Below are positions 26,737 through 37,046 of a stretch of 64,000 bases of DNA, piece after piece. The stretch's first letter is position 1; the number at the start of each line of letters is the position of its first letter. The stretch lies in the NCBI RefSeq assembly GCF_014502795.1, contig NZ_JACVHF010000017.1, forward strand, positions 1-64,000, given 5' to 3'. This DNA is from Heliobacterium chlorum (lineage in GTDB: Bacteria; Bacillota; Desulfitobacteriia; Heliobacteriales; Heliobacteriaceae). The notes below the pieces were generated by a model, which saw only the letters and a program-made list of their open reading frames with translations, was not told the origin of the DNA and made no database searches. The translations under genes were made by a program, and so were the position numbers.

Positions 26737-28917
26737 ATGGACGAAGTAGGAACCGGATCAGGGGAAGGGCTCAAAGAGAAAGTAAGCGGAACTAGCATCT
26801 ATTCCATTATCGTTCTTTTTGGCATTCTTTTGTCTTGTTTGATATGGGCGGTCATCATCGTTAAAGTGGGCGCCGATAAAGAAACGGAAATTCAGCGAAC
26901 AATTCGGGAAAATGCCAATTTGGCGAGAGCCTTTGAAGAGCATGTGGTCAGCACGATTAAAAATGTAGACCAAACTTTGATGCTCCTGAAAACACAGTAC
27001 GAAGAGGCCCCCAACTCAGAAAGTATCAAACGCATTGTTCGGCAAGGAATCATCACCAACCCGATCATTCACTGGTACGGCGTCGTTGACGAAAAGGGAT
27101 CGATCGTTTACAGCAGTGTAAAGACGATTCCTGTAAATCTCACAGAACGACAACTGTTTCTTTCTCACCAAAGAAACACTAATACGGGAATATATATCAG
27201 CAGACCTGCCATGGAGAGTGGAGCAGGCCGGTGGTCTGTACAAATGACTCGGCGGATCAATAAACCCGATGGTTCTTTTGGCGGTGTTGTCTTCGTATCG
27301 GTGGATCCCAATTATTTCTCGCAGTTTTACCGGCAAGTGGACTTACATAAGAACGGATTGGTTGCCCTTGTAGGGACTGACGGAGTGATCCGCGCCCGTG
27401 AGTCGGGAGGTAACACCGAGGTAGGTCAAAACATCGGTTCCAGCGACCTTTTTCGAACGATTTTTGAAAATAAAAACGGAAATATCATCATCGACAGCCC
27501 TGTCGACCAAGTTAAGCGTATCTACGCCTACCGGACAATGAAGGAATATCCTTTTGCCGTTGTCGTCGCTGTGTCCGAGCAGGAAGCCCTTGACAACTAT
27601 GAGACCCACCGGGCGAATTATTACTTTTGGGCCTTGATGGCGAGCATTATTATTACCGTTTTTTGTATTGCCCTCACGACCATGCTGGCCCGCCATCAAG
27701 AAATGACAGAAGAATTGCGTGAGAGCCAGTATAAGGCCGATGTAGCCGAGGTCGCCAATCGGGCAAAAAGCGAATTTCTGGCTGTCATGAGCCATGAGAT
27801 CCGGACTCCTATGAACGGGATCATCGGGATGACCGATCTGCTGTTGGATACCCCCCTTGATGGAGAACAGAGACATTATGCGGGCATTATCCGTGACTCA
27901 GCCCGTCTTTTGCTGCACATCATCAACGATATTCTCGATATTTCTAAAATAGAGGCAGGCAAAATGGAGATTGAGAAGACACCGGTTGTTCTTGAAGAAC
28001 TCGCTCGGGAGTCGACAAGTGTGGTGGCTGGAAAGGCGGAGTCGAAAGGGCTGCGTCTTGATGTGAAAATCAGCTCGACCATGGCTCCGGTCATCCTCGG
28101 TGATTCAGTGCGCTTGCGCCAAGTCCTGCTTAACCTTCTCGGAAACGCGGTGAAATTTACAGAAAGGGGAAGCATTTCTCTCGCCATCGCCCTCGAAGTT
28201 AATCCTGACGGGAAGAAGATGGTCCATTTCTCTGTCACCGACACGGGAATTGGGATTGCGCCTGAAGCTTGTGAACGCATCTTCGCCCCCTTCACCCAGG
28301 CGGACAGTTCGACGACACGTATGTACGGGGGGACAGGACTCGGTTTGACCATATGTGAGCGGCTCGTTAAGCTCATGGATGGGACTATCGGTGTGAACAG
28401 TGAACCTGGCAAGGGATCGACATTTTGGTTTACTATCCCCTATGAACCGTACTGGGAACTCATCGGAATAGAAGAGCTCAAGGGCAATCCAATCGCACCA
28501 GAGACAGCCGTAAGTCAGGAGTCGATCCGGTTTGTCGAAGGGGAAATCTTGTTGGTCGAAGACAACCCGATCAACCAGGAATTGCTCCTTCTCCAACTGC
28601 GCAAGCTCGGTGCTCAACGGGTGCAACTAGCGATCAACGGCCAAGAGGCCGCCTATATGGCTGCGGAACACCCCTTTGACCTCATCCTAATGGATTGTCA
28701 AATGCCGATCATGGACGGCTTTGAAGCGGCAAAACAGATTCGGGAGCGGGAGGCCAAGGAAGGCCCTTACACACCTATCGTGGCGATGACAGCTAACGTG
28801 TTGCAGGAAGACCGTGAAAAATGTCTCGCCGCAGGAATGGATGACTTTATTACCAAGCCCATCGATGTTGATCTTTTGAAAAAAGTCTTGGAACGCTGGC
28901 TTCCGCAGAAAGGCTAG
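26737..28917 (+). CDS. Membrane-bound hybrid sensor histidine kinase
   Basis: I choose ATG 26737, after GGAGGT at 26725-26730. One membrane helix ([20 protein letters not shown]) leads an external sensor region of about 250 residues resembling a Cache domain. A second helix ([20 protein letters not shown]) follows. Then come HisKA with [20 protein letters not shown], an ATPase domain with [24 protein letters not shown] and [13 protein letters not shown], and a receiver domain with [10 protein letters not shown] and its aspartate in [13 protein letters not shown]. It has no HPt domain and no response regulator beside it, so its output partner must be elsewhere. The signal is unknown. Confidence 0.92.
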   Translation: MDEVGTGSGEGLKEKVSGTSIYSIIVLFGILLSCLIWAVIIVKVGADKETEIQRTIRENANLARAFEEHVVSTIKNVDQTLMLLKTQYEEAPNSESIKRIVRQGIITNPIIHWYGVVDEKGSIVYSSVKTIPVNLTERQLFLSHQRNTNTGIYISRPAMESGAGRWSVQMTRRINKPDGSFGGVVFVSVDPNYFSQFYRQVDLHKNGLVALVGTDGVIRARESGGNTEVGQNIGSSDLFRTIFENKNGNIIIDSPVDQVKRIYAYRTMKEYPFAVVVAVSEQEALDNYETHRANYYFWALMASIIITVFCIALTTMLARHQEMTEELRESQYKADVAEVANRAKSEFLAVMSHEIRTPMNGIIGMTDLLLDTPLDGEQRHYAGIIRDSARLLLHIINDILDISKIEAGKMEIEKTPVVLEELARESTSVVAGKAESKGLRLDVKISSTMAPVILGDSVRLRQVLLNLLGNAVKFTERGSISLAIALEVNPDGKKMVHFSVTDTGIGIAPEACERIFAPFTQADSSTTRMYGGTGLGLTICERLVKLMDGTIGVNSEPGKGSTFWFTIPYEPYWELIGIEELKGNPIAPETAVSQESIRFVEGEILLVEDNPINQELLLLQLRKLGAQRVQLAINGQEAAYMAAEHPFDLILMDCQMPIMDGFEAAKQIREREAKEGPYTPIVAMTANVLQEDREKCLAAGMDDFITKPIDVDLLKKVLERWLPQKG

Positions 28918-28948
28918 ATTACAGCACAGGATATAAGACCACCGATTC

Positions 28949-28985
28949 AAGGTGTTGGTTTATTGAACCAGCGCCTTTTATTTTT
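28949..28985 (+). terminator. Rho-independent terminator
   Basis: AAGGTGTTGGTT pairs with AACCAGCGCCTT (two G-U pairs) around five bases and is followed by TTATTTTTC. Confidence 0.8.
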
Positions 28986-29174
28986 CTCTTGTTGAATCTG
29001 TTGTTGAAGCAGGAGATAATATTCTGATGGAGAATGATCGAACTGGAGCATGGAGGGGATGCTCTGAACTAATGAAACAAGAGAAAAACGCCGCACCGTG
29101 TCTGTAATGGTTACGTTCCCACGAGGGAATATAACTAATGAAAAGCACAATCTGGTTTCCGATGGAGGCGTAAG

Positions 29175-29747
29175 ATGGACTTCTTGCAAGAGGTCATGAA
29201 GGGCAAAAGAGTCGGCGGGGCTATTCGACGCTTGGAAGATTTAGAAGAAGTTCTTCGGCACCCGAATATCCAGACGATTTTCCTGCTCGGCAGTGACATT
29301 AATCATGTTCCTACAGTGGTTAAGCGGGTAAAGGCTGTCGATAAAATACTGCTTGTCCATATTGACCTCATTGAAGGGGTAGGTAAAGACAAGGCAGGAA
29401 TCCACCTCTTAAAACGCATGGGCATTCATGGTGTCGTCACGACCAAGTCGAATTTGGCCAAGTTTGCTATCGAAGAAGGCTTGTGGGTCGTACAGCGTAT
29501 CTTCATCGTCGATTCGGAGTCGTTAAAAACGGCCATCCGCGTGGCTGGCGACGTCAGACCGAATGCCGTCGAGATCATGCCGGCGACAGTACCTCAATTT
29601 GTCATCGACGACTTAAAAAAATCGCTCGGACTTCCCGTATTGGCCGGGGGCCTCCTAAAAACGGAAGAATCCCTGAAAGAGGCCTTGGGCAAAGGGATAG
29701 ACGCCGTGTCCACAAGCCTACGACATCTTTGGTCCAGTAAATTATAA
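29175..29747 (+). CDS. glpP: Glycerol uptake operon antiterminator GlpP
   Basis: This 190-residue protein matches the GlpP family. It has FLLGSDINHVPTVVKRVK near 38, LLVHIDLIEGVGKDKAGIHL near 60, MGIHGVVTTKSN near 85 and VEIMPATVPQFVIDD near 135. In Bacillus, GlpP with glycerol-3-phosphate binds leader RNA of glp genes and prevents termination. The family has a TIM-barrel-like fold rather than a classic RNA-binding domain. Here it stands just before glpF, and three candidate target leaders lie at 29802, 32816 and 38874. Start ATG 29175 follows GGAGG. Confidence 0.93.
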   Translation: MDFLQEVMKGKRVGGAIRRLEDLEEVLRHPNIQTIFLLGSDINHVPTVVKRVKAVDKILLVHIDLIEGVGKDKAGIHLLKRMGIHGVVTTKSNLAKFAIEEGLWVVQRIFIVDSESLKTAIRVAGDVRPNAVEIMPATVPQFVIDDLKKSLGLPVLAGGLLKTEESLKEALGKGIDAVSTSLRHLWSSKL

Positions 29748-29774
29748 TTTTTTTAACATTCGAGCAGGAATTCG

Positions 29775-29783
29775 TGGTATGAT
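29775..29783 (+). promoter_or_regulatory. Extended -10 promoter P1 of glpF
   Basis: TGGTATGAT gives an extended -10 (TG-N-TATGAT). The -35 region is poor, as is common with extended -10 promoters. Transcription would start near 29790, about 12 bases before the regulatory box. Confidence 0.6.
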
Positions 29784-29801
29784 GACGAATGTTATAACTA
29801 A

Positions 29802-29887
29802 GAACTTGATATTGGGTTAGGAGTAATGGAGATAACCCCTAAGAGGACACGACGCCCGTCGTGCCCTGTTAGGGGATTTTGATTTTT
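29802..29887 (+). promoter_or_regulatory. glpF leader: regulatory box with antiterminator and terminator
   Basis: GAACTTGATATT (29802-29813) is followed by GGGTTA (29814-29819), which can pair with TAACCC (29834-29839). ATGGAGA (29826-29832) lies in the loop. The terminator pairs CCCCTAA (29836-29842) with TTAGGGG (29869-29875), with inner arms around 29848-29864 and ATTTTGATTTTT after it. The two hairpins share bases 29836-29839 and cannot form together, which is a textbook attenuator. GlpP is the likely controlling protein because its gene is directly upstream. Confidence 0.75.
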
Positions 29888-29948
29888 CCACCTCCTTTCT
29901 CGATTTCAGTTGTGTATAGCAGCCGCGGGATCACCCGTTTGCGAATCC

Positions 29949-30006
29949 TTGCAAATTGTTGCAATCTTATTGCAGATTATTGCAGATTTTTCGCAAATTT
30001 ATTGTG
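29949..30006 (+). repeat. Helically phased TTGCA repeats upstream of glpF promoter P2
   Basis: TTGCA begins at 29949, 29959, 29970 and 29980, then TCGCA at 29991 and TTGTG at 30002. The steps are 10, 11, 10, 11 and 11 bases, so all copies lie on the same face of the helix. The series ends just before the -10 of promoter P2. It suggests a cooperatively bound regulator or an upstream activating element. Confidence 0.7.
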
Positions 30007-30019
30007 GTTCGATAGTGGT

Positions 30020-30028
30020 TGTTATAAT
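30020..30028 (+). promoter_or_regulatory. Extended -10 promoter P2 of glpF
   Basis: TGTTATAAT is a perfect extended -10. A TTATTG about 18 bases upstream is a weak -35. This promoter lies after the leader terminator and would bypass it. Confidence 0.6.
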
Positions 30029-30231
30029 ATGCACATTGAAAGGAGGATAGATAGATTTTTCTAAGTGCTTCGAGGTTACCGCCAAACGGTATACTCAGCA
30101 AGGGGAATGAAGTTCGAATTCAAGTAACGGAGCGTTTTGAAAAGAGAGAGAGAAACGAAAAGTCTGCCAAACGGATCCGTTGGTTCCAAGCTAAAAAGAA
30201 CAAAAGGAAGCTATACAAGGAGGAATAATCA

Positions 30232-30942
30232 ATGTCGCCATTTATGGGTGAACTCATCGGTACAGCGATCCTCATTCTTCTCGGTGACGGTGTTGTTGCC
30301 AACGTGGTACTCAACAAATCAAAAGCTCAAAATGCTGGCTGGATTGTCATCACCCTAGCATGGGCCTTTGCCGTTATGATGGGCGCCACAGCTGTAGGCC
30401 AATACAGCGGCGCACACTTAAACCCTGCCTTAACGATCGGTCTGGCTGCGATTGGTAAATTCCCTTGGGAACAAGTGCCTTCCTATATCGCTGCCCAAAT
30501 GATCGGTGGTTTCATTGGCGCTGTTCTTGTTTATCTCTTCTTCCTACCCCACTGGAAAGAAACTGAGGATAAAGGCGCTAAACTGGCTGTTTTCTGTACC
30601 GGTCCTGCTATCTACAGTGTCCCCAACAACCTCTTCAGTGAAATCGTCGCTACTGCAATGCTTGTTCTCGGCATCTTGGCCATTGGCGCAAACCCATGGG
30701 CGGCAGGTCTTGGACCCCTTCCGGTTGCTGTCCTGATTGCTGTTCTTGGTATGTCCTTAGGCGGAACTACCGGATACGCGTTGAACCCTGCTCGTGACCT
30801 GGCTCCCCGGATTGCCCATGCCGTTCTCCCTATCGCTGGTAAAGGCGGCTCCGATTGGGGCTACTCCTGGATTCCTGTCGTCGGTCCGATCATCGGTGCA
30901 GTAGCCGGTGCTGTCTTCTACGCCACCTTCTTTGTAAAATAA
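30232..30942 (+). CDS. glpF: Glycerol uptake facilitator GlpF (aquaglyceroporin)
   Basis: The 236-residue MIP-family channel has six membrane helices and both half-helix motifs: NPA in SGAHLNPALTIGLAAIG and NPA in GYALNPARDLAPRI, the latter with the aspartate typical of glycerol channels rather than strict water channels. It lets glycerol cross the cell membrane for trapping by GlpK. Start ATG 30232 follows AAGGAGG. It is first in the glpF-glpK pair and is controlled by the leader described above. Confidence 0.96.
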   Translation: MSPFMGELIGTAILILLGDGVVANVVLNKSKAQNAGWIVITLAWAFAVMMGATAVGQYSGAHLNPALTIGLAAIGKFPWEQVPSYIAAQMIGGFIGAVLVYLFFLPHWKETEDKGAKLAVFCTGPAIYSVPNNLFSEIVATAMLVLGILAIGANPWAAGLGPLPVAVLIAVLGMSLGGTTGYALNPARDLAPRIAHAVLPIAGKGGSDWGYSWIPVVGPIIGAVAGAVFYATFFVK

Positions 30943-31017
30943 TCGTTCTGTAATCATCTTTCTGAACAGGCTTTTTCTTAAGTTATTTCGCTCCGGCATG
31001 TATACTGAATTCAATGA

Positions 31018-32553
<1,536 letters not shown>

Positions 32554-32590
32554 TCGCCTTTTCTCTACGAGGTTCTTCATGAAAGTTCTA

Positions 32591-32628
32591 CCACACAGTG
32601 TCCGGGATACAGTCCCGGCACTGTGTGG
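32591..32628 (+). terminator. Hairpin terminator after glpK
   Basis: CCACACAGTG-T-CCGGG pairs with CCCGG-C-ACTGTGTGG. The stem is strong, but no T-run follows, so it may act as an mRNA 3' stabiliser. Confidence 0.6.
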
Positions 32629-32714
32629 CCTACACTGTATCCTCTAGCAGATAGATTGTACCCCTAAGCTAAAATTTTCTTGCAAAATAAACACTAAAGT
32701 AGTCATTTTAGATC

Positions 32715-32743
32715 TTGTGCAAATTAGTGCAAATGAATACAAT
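32715..32743 (+). promoter_or_regulatory. Candidate glpA promoter
   Basis: TTGTGC (32715-32720) and TACAAT (32738-32743) are 17 bases apart. The spacer holds GTGCAAAT at 32717 and again at 32727, echoing the TGCAAATT words ahead of glpF. Another A/T-rich -10-like site at 32794-32799 is closer to the leader box, so the real start point is uncertain. Confidence 0.5.
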
Positions 32744-32815
32744 AAAAACAAATCAACAAACATGACGATTCGGACGCTCGTCAGAGCCATTGATATATAA
32801 GATCCACTGATGGAC

Positions 32816-32892
32816 AACTTGATATTCGGCTTGTGAGATGGAGAAGCCGCGCGATCCCAGGGCCCGCCCTGGATTGTGCGGCTTTGTTCATA
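32816..32892 (+). promoter_or_regulatory. glpA leader: regulatory box with antiterminator and terminator
   Basis: AACTTGATATT (32816-32826) is followed by CGGCTT (32827-32832), which can pair with AAGCCG (32844-32849). ATGGAGA lies at 32838-32844 as in the glpF leader. The same AAGCCGC starts the terminator, whose other arm is GCGGCTT (32878-32884), with inner ATCC-C-AGGG against CCCTGGAT. The two structures exclude each other. The T-run is weak (TTTGTTCAT). Confidence 0.72.
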
Positions 32893-32931
32893 TAAAAAAA
32901 CAGCACCTTTAACAGCAACGGAGGTTGAAAT

Positions 32932-34542
32932 ATGGCAACCGAGAAAGTACAAGTCGTCGTCGTAGGTGGCGGCGCCACCGGTACAGGAATCCTTCGGGAC
33001 TTAGCCATGCGGGGGATATCGGCTCTCCTGGTGGAGCAGGGCGACTTAGCCCACGGCACCAGTTCCCGCTTCCACGGGCTGCTGCACAGTGGCGGTCGGT
33101 ACGCCGTCAAAGATCAGGAAGCAGCCAAAGAGTGTCTCGAAGAGAACATGATCCTTCGCCGCATCGCCTCGGACTGCGTCGAACCGACAGGCGGCCTTTT
33201 CGCAGCACTGCCTGAAGACGATCCGGCCTATGCCGAGAAGTGGGTAAAAGCCTGTGCTGAATCGGGTATCAAGACAGAAGAGCTGAACATCAAAGAACTG
33301 TTGAAAAAGTACCCTGTCTTATCGCCACGCATCACAAAAGCCTATAGCACTCCTGACGCCGCTGTAGACGGCTTCCGCCTCCTCTGGAGCAACGTCAACT
33401 CGGCACGCCGTTACGGAGCCAAGATGGTCACCTATCATAAGCTCTCTGCCGTGTACCGGGCGAACGGCGCCATCACCGGAGTCGAATTGACGAACACCCT
33501 CAATGGAGAAATCACCTCCGTGGAATGCCAAATGGTCATCAATGCTGCCGGCGCTTGGGCCGGAGAAGTAGCTGCCATGGCCGGACTGGAAATCCACATG
33601 ATTAAAGATAAAGGAACCTTGCTTGCCTTCAACCACCGCCTGACAAACCAGGTGGTCAACCGCTTACGGCCGCCGGGGGACGCTGATATTTTCGTCCCCC
33701 ACGGCACAATCACCCTCCTGGGTACCACTTCTATCGCTGTAGAAGATCCCAATTCCACAAAACCGAGCGAGATTGAAGTCGAAAACATGCTGAATATCGG
33801 CCGTGAGACGATGCCGAATATCGATAACTACCGCATTATCCGTGCCTTCGCCGGTGTACGTCCTCTCTACCAGGCGAACAAAGGCGCAGGTGGTCGTGCA
33901 GTGACCCGGAACTTTGCTCTCATCGACCATGAACAAAAAGATGGTCTCAAAGGTCTCGTCAGCATCGTCGGCGGTAAATTCACCACTTACCGGTTGATGG
34001 CGGAAAAGACCGTCGACTTAGCCGCCAAAAAGCTTGGCAACAACACTCCCTGCCGGACGGCTGAAGAGCCTTTGACCCAACCGGTCACCTCAGAAATGCT
34101 GGAACGGGGCAAAAAAGTCTTCGGCGTTCCTGGATACAAAAAAGCAGCGGAGCGGCTTGGCGATGCTTACGGAAAAGTCGTGGAAAAAGCCGAGCAAGAC
34201 CCATCCATGCGCCGAATGTTCTGTGAATGCGAACTGGTTAGTGCATCCGAAATCGATTATGTCGCCAAAGACGGCGACAGCAAGACCTTGAGCGATATCC
34301 GTCGCAAGACTCGGATGGGCATGGGAACTTGTCAAGGCATCTTCTGCAGCTATCGCACATTAGGGGCATTAGGCAATAATCCCCAGTTTACCGTAGGCCA
34401 CCGTGAATTCATCACCGAATTCCTGCAAAACCGCTGGCGGGGCATTCGGCCCGTTCTCTGGGGTCAACAACTACGGGAAACACAACTATCGACAGGCATT
34501 TTCTGCTCACTCTTCGGAATGGAGCGTATGAATGATGAATAA
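32932..34542 (+). CDS. glpA: Anaerobic glycerol-3-phosphate dehydrogenase subunit A
   Basis: The 536-residue FAD enzyme begins with VVVVGGGATGTGILRDLAMR, the dinucleotide-binding motif, followed by SSRFHGLLHSGGRYAVKD, conserved in GlpA/GlpD. The C-terminal part has CECELVSASEIDYV and GMGTCQGIFCS, a BFD-like iron-sulfur segment with four cysteines. This marks the anaerobic GlpA rather than aerobic GlpD. It oxidises glycerol-3-phosphate to dihydroxyacetone phosphate. The gene overlaps glpB by 11 bases. Regulation by the upstream attenuator is likely. Confidence 0.95.
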   Translation: MATEKVQVVVVGGGATGTGILRDLAMRGISALLVEQGDLAHGTSSRFHGLLHSGGRYAVKDQEAAKECLEENMILRRIASDCVEPTGGLFAALPEDDPAYAEKWVKACAESGIKTEELNIKELLKKYPVLSPRITKAYSTPDAAVDGFRLLWSNVNSARRYGAKMVTYHKLSAVYRANGAITGVELTNTLNGEITSVECQMVINAAGAWAGEVAAMAGLEIHMIKDKGTLLAFNHRLTNQVVNRLRPPGDADIFVPHGTITLLGTTSIAVEDPNSTKPSEIEVENMLNIGRETMPNIDNYRIIRAFAGVRPLYQANKGAGGRAVTRNFALIDHEQKDGLKGLVSIVGGKFTTYRLMAEKTVDLAAKKLGNNTPCRTAEEPLTQPVTSEMLERGKKVFGVPGYKKAAERLGDAYGKVVEKAEQDPSMRRMFCECELVSASEIDYVAKDGDSKTLSDIRRKTRMGMGTCQGIFCSYRTLGALGNNPQFTVGHREFITEFLQNRWRGIRPVLWGQQLRETQLSTGIFCSLFGMERMNDE

Positions 34543-35800
34543 AAAAACGGACGTTCTCGTCATCGGCGCCGGCCTTTCCGGAATGATGGCCGCCGCTAGG
34601 GCCGCTCAGTCTGGGAAGAAGGTCACCTTGCTCACCAAGGGCATGGGAACATTGAGTCTTACCTCGGGCTGCATCGACCTCTGGGGTTACGAAGTGGACA
34701 ACCCGAAGCAGCCTTGCGGCAGCCCCTTTGCCCAGATTCAGAAGGTGGTCGAGCAAAACCCCAGTCACCCTTATGCCAAAGTCTACGACGTCTTGAAAGA
34801 GAGCTTGACTTTCTTCCAGGGGATTTGCGATAAGGACGGACTGACCTATCGAGACAATGGGGGAGAGAACTGGCTCTTACCCACCGCTGTTGGCACCCTG
34901 CGGCCGACCTACCTGGCTCCAACTTCGATGGCCGTAAAAGACTTAAATAAAGTAAAACAAATCGTCGTTGCCGGTTTTGACGAACTGAAGGATTTTTATC
35001 CGGAAGTGCTGGTGACGAACTTGAAAAAAAGCAAGCTTCTGCGTCCCGACTGTGAACTCACTGTGGCCCACCTAAAAAGCGGCTGGAAAAAACTCTATGC
35101 CACTTCCTTGGCCCACCGCTTAGAACAGCCGGAAGGGCAGCGAGAAGTGATCCGGCAGCTAAAACCCTTGATCAAACCGGGAGCCATCGTCCTCTTCCCG
35201 CCGGCTCTGGGTGAGCGTCGCGACATTGACGTGGCTGGCCTAATCTCGAAAGGTTTGGGTTGTCCCGTCTACGAAGTGACCAACCTTCCCCCAGCCCTGC
35301 CTGGACAGCGCCTGCAAGATTTGTTCCTGAAATACCTGAAAAATCAAGGCGTTACCGTGATTCTTAGCAGCACCGTCACCGGTGCCCAAGTGGCGGGAAA
35401 CCGCTGCAGCCATGTTACCGCAGAAGGTGCCGGCAAGACCTTCACCATATCAGCCCAGACCTACATCTTGGCGACGGGTTCCTTCGTCGGCGGCGGATTC
35501 GATTCGAAACCGGGCCAAATCGAAGAAACGATCTTCGGCCTGCCGATCAATACTGGTGATGGCAAGTGGGCTTCCGGTGAATTCCTCTCCCTCAAAGGTC
35601 ACCCTTTCAACCGTTTCGGTATCGATGTGAACGATCGTCTGCAGCCCGTCGATGGACAAAGCAAAGTGATCCTCGAGAATGTCCTCGTCACTGGTGCCAA
35701 TCTGGCGGGCAGCGAATTTTCGATCGAAAAATGCGGCAACGGCGTAGCCCTGGCATCGGGCTTTAAGGCCGGGAAACTGGCTGGGGAGGTGTCACGATGA
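34532..35800 (+). CDS. glpB: Anaerobic glycerol-3-phosphate dehydrogenase subunit B
   Basis: This 422-residue flavoprotein-like subunit starts with VLVIGAGLSGMMAAARAAQS and has GTLSLTSGCIDLWGY near residue 50 and ATGSFVGGGFDSKPGQIEE near 310. Both are typical of GlpB, which links the catalytic GlpA to the GlpC membrane anchor. Two ATGs (34532 and 34535) fit the start. It overlaps both glpA and glpC, which implies coupled translation of the three subunits. Confidence 0.93.
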   Translation: MMNKKTDVLVIGAGLSGMMAAARAAQSGKKVTLLTKGMGTLSLTSGCIDLWGYEVDNPKQPCGSPFAQIQKVVEQNPSHPYAKVYDVLKESLTFFQGICDKDGLTYRDNGGENWLLPTAVGTLRPTYLAPTSMAVKDLNKVKQIVVAGFDELKDFYPEVLVTNLKKSKLLRPDCELTVAHLKSGWKKLYATSLAHRLEQPEGQREVIRQLKPLIKPGAIVLFPPALGERRDIDVAGLISKGLGCPVYEVTNLPPALPGQRLQDLFLKYLKNQGVTVILSSTVTGAQVAGNRCSHVTAEGAGKTFTISAQTYILATGSFVGGGFDSKPGQIEETIFGLPINTGDGKWASGEFLSLKGHPFNRFGIDVNDRLQPVDGQSKVILENVLVTGANLAGSEFSIEKCGNGVALASGFKAGKLAGEVSR

Positions 35801-37017
35801 CCCAGAAGCATGACAAACATCTTATCTTAGACAACTGTATCAAATGCTCGATCTGCGTGGCCAACTGCCCCGTCGTCAAGGTGACTGATAAATATGCCGG
35901 CCCCAAACAAAACGGACCGGACTTAGAACGCTTCCGTCTCGACGAACCACGGGCCGTCCATCCTTCTATCGAGTACTGCAGCAACTGTAAAACTTGTGAC
36001 GTCGTTTGTCCCTCCGGTGTAAACGTCTCAGCCATGAACTGCAAGGCCAAAGGAGAATATGTGGCCCTCCACGGGGCACCCATTCGGGACCAGGTCTTAG
36101 GCCGAGTGGAACTGATCTGTAAAGCCGCTCAAATCGCCCCTGCGTTAGTCAACTGGGCTGCCAATGTAAAACCCTTCCGGGCCATTGGTGAAGCCACGTT
36201 TGGCGTGGCTGCTGACATGCCTTTTCCCCGTTTTGCCAGCCGCACCTTCCTCCAGCAATATAAGCCGAAAAAAATCAACAACCCCAAAGGAAAAGTCCTT
36301 TACTACCCTGGCTGCTATGTAAACTACTACACTCCTCAAGTCGGTCTTGCTTTAGCGGAAGTCTTTGCTCATAACGGCATCGAAATGGTGGTCGACTCCT
36401 TCAACTGCTGCGGCCTGCCGACCGTTTCCAACGGCCTCACCGAGGTCGCCAAAGGGTACGCTCGAAACAACGTGGCGAAACTGAACAGCTACATCGAAAA
36501 GGGTTACAAAATCATCACGACCTGCCCGAGTTGCAACTTGACCCTGCGGCAGGAATACCATGAACTTTTCGATATGGACACCGTACGTATCAACAACGAA
36601 ACCTATGATGCTTTTGAATACCTGCTCATGCTCCACGAAGCAGGAAAACTTGACACACGCCTCAAGGCGCTGCCGCAACGCTTTGGCTACCATCAGCCTT
36701 GTCACCTCCGGTCTGTCGGTTTTGGCATTCCATCCCTCGAAATCCTGCGCCTCATTCCTCAACTAGAAGTTCATAACCTTGAAGCGGGCTGCTGCGGCCT
36801 CTCCGGCAGTTATGGATTCAAGAAAGAAAAGTACCCCATCAGCCAGGAAATCGGCCAGAACGTGGTCCAAGCGATCCAAGAGGCTGGTGTCACCCAGAAC
36901 ATCACCGAATGCGGCATGTGCCAACTGCAAATCAACCACCTCAGCGGACTGCCGATTCACCATCCCATTCAACTGCTGGCCGAAGCGTACGGCCTCCCCA
37001 GTTACCTGCCCAAGTAA
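35797..37017 (+). CDS. glpC: Anaerobic glycerol-3-phosphate dehydrogenase subunit C
   Basis: This 406-residue iron-sulfur protein has two [4Fe-4S] motifs near the N-terminus, CIKCSICVANCPV and CSNCKTCDVVCPSG. Two later CCG-type motifs occur in FNCCGLPTVSNG and AGCCGLSGSYG. That layout defines GlpC, which carries electrons from GlpAB towards the quinone pool at the membrane. Start ATG 35797 overlaps the glpB stop. It is followed after 29 bases by pyk in the same direction. Confidence 0.94.
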   Translation: MTQKHDKHLILDNCIKCSICVANCPVVKVTDKYAGPKQNGPDLERFRLDEPRAVHPSIEYCSNCKTCDVVCPSGVNVSAMNCKAKGEYVALHGAPIRDQVLGRVELICKAAQIAPALVNWAANVKPFRAIGEATFGVAADMPFPRFASRTFLQQYKPKKINNPKGKVLYYPGCYVNYYTPQVGLALAEVFAHNGIEMVVDSFNCCGLPTVSNGLTEVAKGYARNNVAKLNSYIEKGYKIITTCPSCNLTLRQEYHELFDMDTVRINNETYDAFEYLLMLHEAGKLDTRLKALPQRFGYHQPCHLRSVGFGIPSLEILRLIPQLEVHNLEAGCCGLSGSYGFKKEKYPISQEIGQNVVQAIQEAGVTQNITECGMCQLQINHLSGLPIHHPIQLLAEAYGLPSYLPK

Positions 37018-37046
37018 GGGGCCAGTGATCCAGAAAGGGGTAAGGA

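Larger units (their letters stand above)
29748..30231. other. Long leader and double promoter region of glpF
   Basis: The stretch holds, in order, an extended -10 promoter (29775-29783), a box with antiterminator/terminator (29802-29887), the phased TTGCA repeats (29949-30006) and a second extended -10 promoter (30020-30028). A GGAGG at 30042-30046 near the end of a short open frame has no start codon that fits. The last 160 bases before glpF are A/G-rich untranslated leader. Confidence 0.6.
32554..32931. other. Intergenic region between glpK and glpA
   Basis: It contains the glpK hairpin (32591-32628), a sigmaA-like promoter (32715-32743) with two GTGCAAAT repeats ten bases apart, and the glpA leader attenuator (32816-32892). 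No coding frame is supported. Confidence 0.6.

Noticed and set aside
29949-30006. TTGCA series as a CRISPR-like array
   Set aside because: Units are only about five bases with no unique spacers; helical phasing beside a promoter fits regulation better.
29879-30064. 61-codon frame in the glpF leader
   Set aside because: It spans the phased repeats and a promoter, with no ribosome site at its start.
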